Assembly (NCBI GenBank): GCA_963725395.1
Contig: CAVRYH010000002.1
Span: forward strand, 124,001-188,000
Length of the DNA: 64,000 nucleotides
Source: Bog-756 sp963725395
GTDB taxonomy: Bacteria; Actinomycetota; Acidimicrobiia; Acidimicrobiales; RAAP-2
Direction of reading: 5' to 3'
This document shows positions 9,199-18,372 of this stretch, in pieces. A model generated the notes under the pieces. It was not told where the DNA came from. It worked only from the letters and a program-made list of their open reading frames with translations, and did not search any database. The translations under genes were made by a program, and so were the position numbers. The first letter of the stretch is position 1. Each line of letters starts with the position of its first letter.

Positions 9199-9549
9199 AA
9201 TAGTATTGACCTTAGTCGTGACGGACCGCTCAAATTGATGTCCTTGGGATCACCTATACCGACTGCAGCAAGCAGTTCTGCGTTTGTCAGCCGGTTCTCG
9301 GATCGCCAATAGGGCACCATCCCCGATGTGCCTGGTTGAGACTTATGGCAGATGCCGCGACTCGTTCGTAGCGTTTAGAGGTCCAGACGGGGTAGCTCTC
9401 GATGCGCCTGCCGTCGGCTCCGGTCGACTGGCTTCTTAACGAGCAGCTTCTTGTCTGGACCTTGCCGCGGGTGGCTCGAAAGAGGAACGTGCACGAGATC
9501 CAAACCAGGAGTGCCCCCGCGTCCCTATTCAGCGACGAAGGAGGAACTG
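9199..9549. other. intergenic stretch with no convincing gene
   Basis: About 350 bp separate the membrane-protein gene from the transposase remnant. A short open frame on the minus strand (MVPYWRSENRLTNAELL...) runs from 9320 into the neighbouring gene but has no family resemblance. The last 20 bases hold the transposase ribosome-binding site (GAAGGAGGAAC). The rest is probably IS flank or decayed DNA. Confidence 0.5.
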
Positions 9550-10577
9550 ATGACAGTGATTATCGGGATCGACCCGCACAAGGCATCCCACACGGCAGTG
9601 GCCATCGGCGGTGACGAACGGAGGCTGGCCGAGGTGAGAGTCCGGGCCACCTGCCAGCAGACAGCGAGGCTGTTGCCTGGGCGGAGCCTCTTGGTGAGCT
9701 CCCTTGGGCTGTCGAGTCCGCCGGAGGGCTCGGCTACCTGCTGTCCCAGCAGCTGGTGGGCGCCGGGGAGCGGGTTCTCGATGTGCCGGCGACCCTGGCC
9801 TCGAGGGTGCGGGTGCTCGGCACCGGGAAGTCCAGCAAGAACGACCCCAGCGACGCCCTGTCCGTGGCCATCGCTGCCCTCCGTTCGCCGGGGCTCCGAT
9901 CGGTCGAGCCTGCCGACCATCGGGAGGTGCTCCGTCTCCTGGCCAAGCGGAATCACGAGATTGGGCGGCTCCGCAACATCGTGGTCTCCCGTCTCCATGC
10001 CGCTCTGGCCAACTCTCACCGGGTGGAATTTCCAAGGAACTCAACGCTTCTGACGCTGTGCGCCTGCTCAATGACTTCGAACCGATCACCCCGGTGGAAC
10101 GGACCCGCTATGACCTGGCCCACGAGCTGCTGGACGACGTGGAGCGCCTCGACGTGCAGCTGAAGGAGTCCCATCAGCGGATCAAGACGGCGGTGAGGGC
10201 ATCGGGAACCTCACTGACGGAGCTCTATGGCGTCGGTCCCATTCTGGCCTGCGAGCTGATCGGCTACACCGGTGATGTGCGACGCTTCACCAACCGGGAC
10301 CAGTTCGCCTCCTATGGAGGAGTAGCTCCCGTCGAGCACTCCTCTGGGGGCAGGACCTTCCACCGCCTCAGTCGCCGGGGTAACCGCCAGCTGAACCACG
10401 ATCCGCCAGAAGGACTCCTAGGGCAGGATCTACTTCGAGAAGAAGGTGGCCCACGGCAAGACCAAGCGGGAAGCCATCCGGGCGCTCAAGCGCCAGGTCA
10501 GCAACGCCGTCTATGGACGGCTCCTCATCGACGCACAGAACCAGGGGCCCGGGAGGACAAGCGGGAACGACTCCTAG
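9550..10577 (+). pseudogene. IS110-family transposase, multiply frameshifted
   Basis: ATG at 9550 follows GAAGGAGGAAC. The N-terminal DEDD (RuvC-like) domain starts TVIIGIDPHKASHTAVAIGG. The frame shifts near 9658, and KSSKNDPSDALSVAIAAL follows in the second frame. It shifts again near 10010, where the C-terminal Transposase_20 domain begins (LYGVGPILACELIGYTGDV, then YGGVAPVEHSSGGRTFHRLS). It breaks a third time near 10398, next to an apparent internal deletion and a TAG before YFEKKVAHGKTKREAIRALK. In IS110 elements these two domains act together, so this copy is dead. No terminal repeats were delimited, which fits the family since it lacks clear ones. Confidence 0.88.
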
Positions 10578-10831
10578 CCTGCGTGGTCGGCTCTGCACCC
10601 TGGCGGCCGGCTCTTCGGCGAGGTCACTCCCGGACCCACCGAATTCTATGCACTCGTGCCCTTCGAGGGCATCCTGATCAGACGCGCCCAAACCCCCCGA
10701 AATTGCCCTCTTGACTCATTGCTCCTGTTAGGACAATGCTCCACACGCGTCCTGGGACTAACTCGGCATTTCGCAGAGCACCTAGGCGTACTACTGCGAC
10801 GATTCGGGCGCTGTCGGGAGAGAGTGGTGCA

Positions 10832-11962
10832 TTATGCGGGCAGCAAACCACCCATGACCTCTGCTCCTGCTACATCGCCGCTCGGCAGAGCGTGTGCGTA
10901 GCGTTCGAGCGCGGTGCGACTGGTGGAGTGTCCCAGGCGAGCTGACACAGTCGTGATTGGGATACCACGGCCGATCTGTTCGGTAGCCGAAGCGTGGCGC
11001 AGGTCGTGGAATCGGACAGCATCGAGCCCAACGGCTTTGCGAGCGGCGGCGAATCGGTCGGTGATGATGTTCGGGTCCAGCGGGATTACCCGGGCGCTGT
11101 CGCCAGCCCGCTCCTTCAGCGCCTTCAGGATCTGAACAGCTCGAGGATCGATCGAGATGATCCGGCCACGGCCGGTCTTCGTGCCCTTCTCGACCCACTC
11201 ACCACCAGCCAGGACGAGCGACCGCTCGATTCGAACCCTGCCCAGCTTGAGGTCGACATCGGACCACATCAGGGCCGACAGCTCACCTCGCCGTGCGCCA
11301 GTGACGTAGGCCAGGGCGATGGCCGCAGCCATGACCGGATCATCCCTTTTCTCGGCGGCGCGGATCAGCTTGCCGACGTCCTTGACGGTCGGCGTGACGA
11401 TCTTCCGGTTGACTCGAGCGCTCGGCGGATCGGCGTCTGCGGCCACGTTGTGAGCCAGCCAGCGCCGACGCACGCCGAACCGGAGTGCAGCGGACAGCAC
11501 GGCGTGGTGGCGTCGGATGCTCCCGCCGCTCAGTCCGTCGTTCGTCGCCCACTTCCGATAGGCGGCGTCCAGGTGTTCGGCCCCGAGGTGATCGGCGAGG
11601 ATGTCCCCGAAGGCTGGTCGCAGTCGGCCTTCGATTGACAGTCGAGCAGCGTCGATTGTTCGCGGCGAACGCTCCAGTGCTGGCGCTCTCTGATGCTCGA
11701 GCCACGCGTCGAGAATGTCGCCGACTATTCGATCAGCTTGTGGATCAGGTTTCTCCGCTTCGAGGGGTCGTCCGCCACCGAGCACGATCAAGCGTCGTAG
11801 CTCTGCGGTCGCCTTCGCCTTACTTCCGTGGAACGTCGACTGCACTTGTCGACCATCAGAGATGTAACGCAGGCGCCAGACACCAGGTGATCGTTCTTTG
11901 ACCGAGCCGCCACCTCGCGCACTTCGCGTCGTCACCGTCTTGTCGCGTTGTCCTTTGACCAT
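10832..11962 (-). CDS. tyrosine recombinase / phage-type integrase
   Basis: This protein of about 376 residues has an N-terminal arm, a SAM-like core-binding domain (ILDAWLEHQRAPALERSPRT) and a catalytic domain. The catalytic residues are all visible: Arg in TGARRGELSAL, Lys in KGTKTGRGRI, His/Arg in RFHDLRHASATE, His in SARLGHS and the nucleophile Tyr in ALERYAH. The start is taken at ATG 11962 (MVKGQRDK). Upstream in-frame ATGs at 12002 and 12064 add residues of non-protein-like composition. Its 5' end faces the tRNA-Ser gene about 110 bp away, as expected for an integrase of an element inserted at that tRNA. Confidence 0.9.
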   Translation of the reverse strand: MVKGQRDKTVTTRSARGGGSVKERSPGVWRLRYISDGRQVQSTFHGSKAKATAELRRLIVLGGGRPLEAEKPDPQADRIVGDILDAWLEHQRAPALERSPRTIDAARLSIEGRLRPAFGDILADHLGAEHLDAAYRKWATNDGLSGGSIRRHHAVLSAALRFGVRRRWLAHNVAADADPPSARVNRKIVTPTVKDVGKLIRAAEKRDDPVMAAAIALAYVTGARRGELSALMWSDVDLKLGRVRIERSLVLAGGEWVEKGTKTGRGRIISIDPRAVQILKALKERAGDSARVIPLDPNIITDRFAAARKAVGLDAVRFHDLRHASATEQIGRGIPITTVSARLGHSTSRTALERYAHALPSGDVAGAEVMGGLLPA

Positions 11963-12075
11963 GCCCAATACCTCTGAAGTACGCTGCTGCCTTGCAAGGG
12001 ACATGTTACTTGTATGGGACTTATAGGACAGAGCGCCCCCTATGAACCATGCGAATAAAGGCATAAACCCTGCTA

Positions 12076-12164
12076 GGAGAGGTGCGAGAGCGGCCGAATC
12101 GGACTCACTGCTAATGAGTTGACCTGGGTAACTGGGTCCGAGGGTTCAAATCCCTCCCTCTCCG
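12076..12164 (+). tRNA. tRNA-Ser(GCT)
   Basis: The acceptor arm GGAGAGG (12076-12082) pairs with CCTCTCC (12157-12163), with discriminator G at 12164. The anticodon stem ACTCA/TGAGT encloses the loop CTGCTAA with anticodon GCT at 12110-12112. The T arm GAGGG-TTCAAAT-CCCTC lies at 12140-12156. The long variable arm makes it class II, as serine tRNAs are. CCA is not encoded. Confidence 0.96.
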
Positions 12165-12332
12165 CTCACAGGGTCGACGGGCCATGCGCCCGTGACCCGG
12201 CGATTTCCGGCGAGGCGGACGGCGTTGGCCACCGGGACCGATGGGGCCGGGCCAAGGTTCCGCCGGGAGTTCCAAGAGGGCCACCCGGGCCCCGATCGAT
12301 GTCGGGCCCCCACTCCCCGGTAGATTGTCCAG

Positions 12333-13724
12333 GTGGCCGAGCGGTACTGGATCGAGACATTGGGCTGCCCGAAGAATCAGGTCGATTCGGACAAACTGGT
12401 CGGAACCCTGGCCACGGACGGTTTCGAGGCGGCGGAGGCACCGGGTGAGGCCGACCTGGTGGTGGTCAACACCTGCGCGTTCATCGAAGCCGCCCGGCAG
12501 GAGTCCATCGACGCGGTGCTCGCCCTGGCGGACGTACGACGGCCCGGCGCTCGACTGGTGGTCACGGGGTGCATGGCCGAACGGTACGGCGAGGAGTTGG
12601 CCGACGCCCTTCCCGAGGTTGACCTGGTGGCACCCTTCGGGACCTCGCTCACCGCTCCGAGGGGGTCCGACCCGACCTCCTCGTTCGCCCGCACCCCGAT
12701 CGCCCTGGGCCCGAAGCCCGGTCTGTCCCGCCCGGCGCACGTTCCCACCTTCGACCTGTTGAACCTCCCTCGTCCTGCCGCGGCGGCCCCGTGGGCCTAC
12801 GTCAAGGTGGCGGAGGGCTGTGACCGCAACTGCGGCTTCTGCGCCATCCCGTCGTTCCGGGGCAAGCAGCGGTCGCGGACCGCTGACTCGATCCTCGCCG
12901 AGGTCGATCAGCTCGGGGCGATCGGAGCGCTGCGAGAGGTCGTGCTGGTGGCCCAGGACCTCTCGTCGTTCGCGCTCGACCGTTCGACCGGAAGGACCGA
13001 GCCGAGGCTCGACGGCCCGGCATCGGGCGCCCGCCCGATCGTCGATCTGGTGGCCGCGGTCTCGGCCCGGGTGCGGTGGACGCGGCTCTTGTACCTGTAT
13101 CCCTCGACGCTCGACGACGCACTGGTCGAGACCGTCCTCGACACCGGTGTTCCCTACTTCGACCTCTCCCTCCAGCACGTCTCGCGACCTCTGCTGAAGC
13201 GGATGAGGAGGTGGGGCGAGGGCGACCGGTTCCTCGAGCGGATCCGGTCGATCCGCGCCTCGGAGCCGACAGCCGCGTTCCGGTCGTCGTTCATCATCGG
13301 CTATCCGGGGGAGACAGAGGCCGATCACGACCGACTGCTCGAATGGATCGGGGAAGCGCAACTCGACTGGGTCGGATTCTTCCCGTTCAGCAACGAAGAC
13401 GGCACCTTCGCCTCCGGGCTGCCCGACCAGGTCTCCGCCGGGCTGATGGCTGAGCGCCTGGGCGAGTGCACCGCCCTGCAGGACGCCATCACGGCCGCAC
13501 GGCGGGAGCAGCTCATCGGCTCGACGGTGGAGGTCCTGGTCGACTCGCCCGGGGAAGCCCGGAGCTACCGCGAGGCGCCCGAGATCGACGGGATCGTGGC
13601 GGTCCCTCTCGGGACGCCCGTCGGTTCGTTCGTCGACGTGGTGGTCACCGGAGCCGATGGCCCTGACCTGGTCGCCGAGCCGGTGGGCGACGGGGCAGTC
13701 GTCGCCGCGGGGACGACCCCGTGA
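12333..13724 (+). CDS. rimO: ribosomal protein uS12 methylthiotransferase RimO
   Basis: This radical-SAM methylthiotransferase would add a methylthio group to an aspartate of ribosomal protein S12. The N-terminal MTTase domain has IETLGCPKNQVDSD, VNTCAFIEAA and VTGCMAERY, giving the three cysteines of the auxiliary cluster. The radical-SAM motif is CDRNCGFC near residue 173, followed by AIPSFRGKQRSR. The C-terminal TRAM-like domain starts near residue 395. The NQVDSD form separates RimO from MiaB. GTG at 12333 is the start. The 3' end overlaps pgsA by 4 bp, so the genes form an operon with cinA. Confidence 0.93.
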   Translation: MAERYWIETLGCPKNQVDSDKLVGTLATDGFEAAEAPGEADLVVVNTCAFIEAARQESIDAVLALADVRRPGARLVVTGCMAERYGEELADALPEVDLVAPFGTSLTAPRGSDPTSSFARTPIALGPKPGLSRPAHVPTFDLLNLPRPAAAAPWAYVKVAEGCDRNCGFCAIPSFRGKQRSRTADSILAEVDQLGAIGALREVVLVAQDLSSFALDRSTGRTEPRLDGPASGARPIVDLVAAVSARVRWTRLLYLYPSTLDDALVETVLDTGVPYFDLSLQHVSRPLLKRMRRWGEGDRFLERIRSIRASEPTAAFRSSFIIGYPGETEADHDRLLEWIGEAQLDWVGFFPFSNEDGTFASGLPDQVSAGLMAERLGECTALQDAITAARREQLIGSTVEVLVDSPGEARSYREAPEIDGIVAVPLGTPVGSFVDVVVTGADGPDLVAEPVGDGAVVAAGTTP

Positions 13725-14389
13725 GCGACGGCGTCGTTCGCCCCGCGGCGGGCACGCCGGTGGCCAACGTATCGGTCACCGGGCCGACCACGTTCGGACC
13801 GTCAGCGGTGCTGACCCCGGCCAACGGGATCACCGTCCTGCGACTGCTGGCCACCCCGGTCCTGATCGCCCTCATCATGCTGTGGGGGGCGAGTTGGTTC
13901 ACGTTCGTGTTCGGCGGCCTGCTGGCCCTGTCGGACGGCGTCGACGGCTGGCTGGCCCGCAAGCAGGGCACGACCCGCTCGGGGGCCTTCCTCGACCCGC
14001 TCGCCGACAAGGTGGTGGTCCTCGGTGCCCTGGTCGCCCTGGTGGCCAAGGGGATCGTCTGGTGGCTGCCGGTGGCCATCATCGCCGTGCGCGAGGTGGC
14101 CATGAGCGTCTACCGGTCGGTGGTGGGACGCCACGGGGTCTCCATCCCGGCGCGGAACACGGCCAAGGTGAAGACGCTTCTCCAGGACCTGGCCATCGGT
14201 CTGTGCCTGGCGCCACCGCTGGCCGGCCACAAGGCGGTCCTTTCGGCGGCGATCTGGGTGGCCACGGCGATGACCGTGTTCACCGGCGGCCAGTACCTGC
14301 TCGACGGCCGCCGCATGTCCCACCTCAACGACGGCGACGCGGCATCGTCCAAGGCCGGTCCGGTGGACGGCGCCAGTTCGGCGGCCTGA
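13721..14389 (+). CDS. pgsA: CDP-diacylglycerol-glycerol-3-phosphate 3-phosphatidyltransferase
   Basis: This 222-residue membrane enzyme makes phosphatidylglycerophosphate from CDP-diacylglycerol and glycerol-3-phosphate. The CDP-alcohol phosphotransferase motif is complete as SDGVDGWLARKQGTTRSGAF continuing LDPLADK (D-x2-DG-x2-AR-x8-G-x3-D-x3-D). Membrane segments surround it. The N-terminus carries an extra tail of about 25 residues before LTPANGITVLRLLATP. GTG at 13721 overlaps the rimO stop, and cinA follows 5 bp after its stop. The order rimO-pgsA-cinA-(DUF3048)-recA resembles the pgsA-cinA-recA order common in Gram-positive bacteria. Confidence 0.92.
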   Translation: MSDGVVRPAAGTPVANVSVTGPTTFGPSAVLTPANGITVLRLLATPVLIALIMLWGASWFTFVFGGLLALSDGVDGWLARKQGTTRSGAFLDPLADKVVVLGALVALVAKGIVWWLPVAIIAVREVAMSVYRSVVGRHGVSIPARNTAKVKTLLQDLAIGLCLAPPLAGHKAVLSAAIWVATAMTVFTGGQYLLDGRRMSHLNDGDAASSKAGPVDGASSAA

Positions 14390-14394
14390 CGGCC

Positions 14395-15694
14395 ATGAGG
14401 ATCGAGATCGTGGCAGTGGGCACCGAGCTCCTGCTCGGCCAGATAGCCGACACCAACTCCATGTGGCTGGGTGAGCATCTGGCCGCCGCCGGCGTCTCCT
14501 CCCATTTCCACCAGGCGGTGGGGGACAACCACGACCGAATCGTGTTGGCCCTGCGGACGGGGTTAGCCCGCAGCGACGGGATCATCGTGTGCGGGGGACT
14601 GGGACCCACTCACGACGACATCACCCGCGAGGCGATCGCCGAGGTGATGAACGTGGGCCTGCATCGGGATCCGGTCGCCGTCGAGGCGATGCGGGCCCTG
14701 TTCTCGAGTCGGGGCCGCGTGATGCCCGAGAGCAACCTCCGACAGGCCGATGTGCCCGAGGGCGCCGCGACCATCCCCCAGACCAAGGGCACCGCTCCAG
14801 GACTCGTCTGTCCGGTGGGGCACAAGGTGGTCTACGCCGTGCCCGGCGTGCCCTACGAGATGGCCGACATGTTCGAGCGGGGCATTCTGCCCGACCTCCG
14901 CCACCGCATGGCCGAGCGGGGTGAGCTGTCCGGGGTCATCCTCAGCCGGGTGATCCGGACGTGGGGGATGAGCGAGTCGGGGCTGGCCGAGACCCTGAGC
15001 GACCACATCACCGGGTTGGATGCCCTGGCTGCCGCCGACGGCGGCCCGGCCTCCACCACGGCGACGGTGGCCTTCCTGGCCAGTGGTATCGAGGGGATTA
15101 AGGTGCGGGTGACCGTCAGGGCCGGCGACGAGCGGGCGGCGGCCGCCCTCCTCGACGACCAGGAGAAGGAGATCCGTCGCATCCTCACCGATGCCGCCGG
15201 TGATGTCGTGTTCGGTATCGACGATGAGGCCATCGAGGACGCCGTGGCCAGAGAGCTCACCGCACGCGGACTCTCCCTCGGGCTGGCCGAGTCGCTGACC
15301 GGGGGGTTAGCCGCGTCCGCGGCTGGTCAACGTGCCCGGAGCCAGTGGATGGTTCCGCGGGTCGGTGGTGTCGTACGCTTCGGAGGTCAAGTTCGATCTG
15401 CTGGGCGTCCCGGACGGCCCCGTCGTGTCGGAACCTGCGGCCAAGGCGATGGCCGAGGGTGCCCGCCGGGTGCTCGGGTCCGACCTCGGTCTGTCCATCA
15501 CCGGGGTGGCCGGGCCGACCGCGCAGGACGATCAGCCACCGGGCACGGTGTTCGTGGGGCTGTCCCGGTCCGGGCGGGAGACGCAGGCGTTCTCCTTCAC
15601 GGTGCCCGGTGACCGCGACCGGGTGCGTCAGTACGCCACGATCGCCGCACTCGACCTTCTCCGCCGCCAGGTCGGCGATCCGGTCAACGGATAG
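14395..15694 (+). pseudogene. cinA: competence/damage-inducible protein CinA, one apparent frameshift
   Basis: The N-terminal MoCF-like (COG1058) domain is intact: MRIEIVAVGTELLLGQIADT, then CGGLGPTHDDITREAIAE. The C-terminal nicotinamide-mononucleotide amidase domain begins GLSLGLAESLTGG. The frame then changes near 15318, and the rest reads RLVNVPGASGWFRGSVVSYA in the neighbouring frame and continues to the stop at 15694. One surplus base in CCGCGTCCGCGG explains the break, and both halves are otherwise highly conserved, so a sequencing or assembly error is likelier than real decay. Full length would be about 432 residues. Confidence 0.9.
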
Positions 15695-15736
15695 GCCCCA
15701 CGACAGCCCGCGCCGTCACCCGCTCCGGGATGACCG

Positions 15737-16863
15737 CTATGGGGCGGTGGTGGTCGGTGCTGACCCGGCGGGTGTGACCGGGATGCCCACCGGCGCCAAC
15801 TCGACCCAGGTGTTGCCCGGCTGGAGGGTGATGGGCGAACCGTTGGAAGCGGTGAGCGTCGCGGGCTGGGTGAGCGTGGACCTGGTCCAGGTGCCGTCGA
15901 TGGCCCTGCCGTTGCGCATGACCACCACCGGGCCGGTGCCGGTCTGGGTCACGAAGACCTCGAGGCCCCCCTCACTGTTCTCGACCCACGGTCCGTCGGA
16001 GGTGTGCACGGTCATGACCACGACATTGGTGGCCGCGGTCTGCCCGCCGCCGAGCAGGGTGTCAGGCGACCCGGAGTAGTACCGCAGATACTTGCCGGCT
16101 GAGGCGCTCCACTGCCAGGTCACGTCCGAGGTCGAGGAGAAAGGGATGTGGACGCTCGTCCCCGAGCCGGCCACCGATCCCGTTGGGGGCGTGGCGGAGT
16201 ACTGGAAGATCGGCGTCGGAGGCGTCGTGTCGGTCGGGTCGAGGGCCCAGACCGTCGCCGTGTTCACGAAGGTGGAATAGGGAGCGACCCGACCGGACTG
16301 CAGGATGATGGCCGAACCGTTCCCGCCCGAATACAGGTTCTTGTCGATGAGGGGGGACGCGGCGAGCAGGTTGATCACCGGATCTATCCCACCGGCGTGC
16401 ACGAAGAGAGGATCAGAGAGCTGGGAGAGGATGCCCGCATCCGGCTCGCGCGCCGAACGGATGTCGCCGACGAGGGACGCGCCCTGGCACTGGAACACGG
16501 CGACCAGCCGTGTGATGGCGCCTTCCACCGGTTCCTCGAACACGATGTCGGCCTGGTTGAGTCCGGCCGACGGGCGGTCACCCGTGTAGTTGCCGATCTT
16601 GATCCCGAGGGCCGGTCGGTTCGGCACCGCGCCCCAGGGGCCGGCACTCCGGTCAGCGGGCACGTGGCGACGGGGGCGGCTCCGGCCACGGGCGCGGAAG
16701 CCGCCTTGGCCGGTGTGTTCTTGTGGCCGGTGGTGACCAGCGCGGCCACCACCACGCCGATGACGACGATCGCCACCGCGCCGAGCACGTACCACCAGGT
16801 GCGCGAGGCGCGGTGCCCGGGCTTTCCCGACCGTGCTCCGGACGATGATCGGTGGTCGGGCAT
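15737..16863 (-). pseudogene. DUF3048 (YerB-like) membrane-anchored protein, one apparent frameshift
   Basis: The N-terminus (start at 16863) is basic, then has one membrane segment WWYVLGAVAIVVIGVVVAAL and CPLTGVPAPG in one frame. From VPNRPALGIKIGNYTGDRPS onward the DUF3048 domain (NQADIVFEEPVEGAITRLVA, then DIRSAREPD) reads in another frame to the stop at 15737. The switch lies at the four-base homopolymer at 16632-16635, and one more base there would join the frames. It is probably an extracytoplasmic anchored protein of unknown role. Its 3' end faces that of cinA and its 5' end faces recA. Confidence 0.85.
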
Positions 16864-16938
16864 TGGGGGCCGAGGCTACCCCGCGGCACCCGGGAACTCG
16901 CGGACCCGAACGGGCCCCGGGACGGTTCCGTTCGGTCC

Positions 16939-16981
16939 TTGACGGAGGGGGACGGAGGGTCCATGATCGAACATGCGTTCG
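16939..16981 (+). promoter_or_regulatory. recA promoter with LexA (SOS) box
   Basis: A -35 TTGACG (16939-16944) and a -10-like CATGAT (16962-16967) are 17 bp apart. Directly after them lies CGAACATGCGTTCG (16968-16981), a perfect palindrome matching the actinobacterial/Gram-positive LexA site GAAC-N4-GTTC. Its position over the expected transcription start fits repression by LexA. recA begins 135 bp downstream. Confidence 0.88.
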
Positions 16982-17115
16982 GGTCTAGAGTGACCTCGTC
17001 GTGCAGAGCAGTGATCGGCGCCGGATCAGCGTCCGGATCCACCAATCGAGTGTCACACCTCGTCCATAGGGTTGGCACGGTCAAGTGAGCGACAGCATCG
17101 AGGAGAGTAGAAGAC

Positions 17116-18189
17116 ATGGAACGTGACAAGGCACTCGACATGGCCCTGGGTCAGATCGAGAAGCAGTTCGGCAAGGGGTCCATCATGCGCATGGGGGAGA
17201 ACCTCCACATGAACATCGAGGCCATCCCCACCGGCGCGCTGGCCCTCGACCTCGCCCTCGGCATCGGAGGCCTTCCCCGGGGACGGATCGTCGAGATCTT
17301 CGGGCCAGAGTCTTCGGGGAAGTCGACCTTGGCCATGCACGTGGTGGCCGAGGCCCAGCGGAACGGTGGGATCTGTGCCTATGTGGACGCCGAACACGCC
17401 ATGGACCCCGTCTACGCCAAGGCGATCGGGGTCAACATCGACGACCTGCTCATCTCGCAGCCCGACACGGGCGAACAGGCGTTGGAGATCGCCGACATGC
17501 TCATCCGGTCAGGGGCGCTCGATGTCCTGGTCATCGACTCGGTGGCCGCCTTGACCCCCCGAGCGGAGATCGAGGGCGAGATGGGGGACTCGCACGTCGG
17601 CCTCCAGGCCCGACTGATGTCCCAGGCGTTGCGCAAGCTGACCGGCACGCTCTCGAAGTCGCGGACCATCGCCATCTTCATCAACCAGCTGAGGGAGAAG
17701 ATCGGGGTGATGTACGGATCGCCAGAGGTCACCCCGGGTGGCCGGGCCCTCAAGTTCTACTCTTCGGTGCGCCTCGACATCCGTCGGATCGAGACGATCA
17801 AGGACGGAGCCGACCAGGTCGGTAACCGGACCCGGGTCAAGGTGGTCAAGAACAAGTGCTCGCCACCGTTCAAGCAGGCCGAGTTCGACATCACGTTCGG
17901 AAGGGGCATCAGTCGTGAGGGCTCGCTCCTCGATGTCGGCGTGGAACTCGGGTTCATCAAGAAGTCGGGAGCCTGGTTCACCTATGAGGGCGAGCAGTTG
18001 GGTCAGGGTCGCGAGAACGTCAAGACGTTCCTGACCGAGAACCCGCAGCTCATGGCCGAGATCGATGAGCGCATCCGCGAGCACCTCGCTGCGCAGAACG
18101 CGGTGGAGGCCGAAGAGGCCTCTGCCGCGCTGCCCGACAACGGAGACGGCCTCTCCCTCGACGACCAACCCATCACACTCAGCGAATGA
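17116..18189 (+). CDS. recA: recombinase RecA
   Basis: This is a 357-residue recombinase that forms filaments on single-stranded DNA and triggers LexA cleavage. Walker A is GPESSGKST near residue 63, and the family signature ALKFYSSVRLDIRR is present. Walker B (LDVLVIDSVAALTP) and the L2 region (FINQLREKIGVMYGSPEVTP) are intact. The C-terminal tail is acidic, as usual. ATG at 17116 gives MERDKALDMALGQIEKQFGK, the standard start. No intein is present and recX does not follow; the next gene is on the opposite strand beyond a terminator. Confidence 0.98.
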   Translation: MERDKALDMALGQIEKQFGKGSIMRMGENLHMNIEAIPTGALALDLALGIGGLPRGRIVEIFGPESSGKSTLAMHVVAEAQRNGGICAYVDAEHAMDPVYAKAIGVNIDDLLISQPDTGEQALEIADMLIRSGALDVLVIDSVAALTPRAEIEGEMGDSHVGLQARLMSQALRKLTGTLSKSRTIAIFINQLREKIGVMYGSPEVTPGGRALKFYSSVRLDIRRIETIKDGADQVGNRTRVKVVKNKCSPPFKQAEFDITFGRGISREGSLLDVGVELGFIKKSGAWFTYEGEQLGQGRENVKTFLTENPQLMAEIDERIREHLAAQNAVEAEEASAALPDNGDGLSLDDQPITLSE

Positions 18190-18280
18190 TCGCCCGTCCG
18201 GGCCCCCGGACACCTCGAGAAAACGCTACAGGCCGACCCGTTTGAGGCCGACGAGGCCGGGTAGGTTCCACGGGTTCGCC

Positions 18281-18312
18281 GGCCCGGGACGCAGATCGTT
18301 GCGTCCCGGGCC
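18281..18312. terminator. strong hairpin between convergent genes
   Basis: A perfect 13-bp stem GGCCCGGGACGCA / TGCGTCCCGGGCC with a 6-nt loop GATCGT lies between the recA stop and the stop of the opposing gene. There is no T-tract on either side, so it may work as a bidirectional or Rho-assisted terminator. Confidence 0.8.
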
Positions 18313-18372
18313 GCTGCGTTCTGGCGGAGGATTCGACCCAGTGATCCCGTCATCGGACGGGAGTGCCCGGTT

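Noticed and set aside
12111..13361. 416-residue minus-strand frame opposite rimO
   Set aside because: It is an antisense shadow of rimO with Arg/Gly/Pro-rich composition and no domains.
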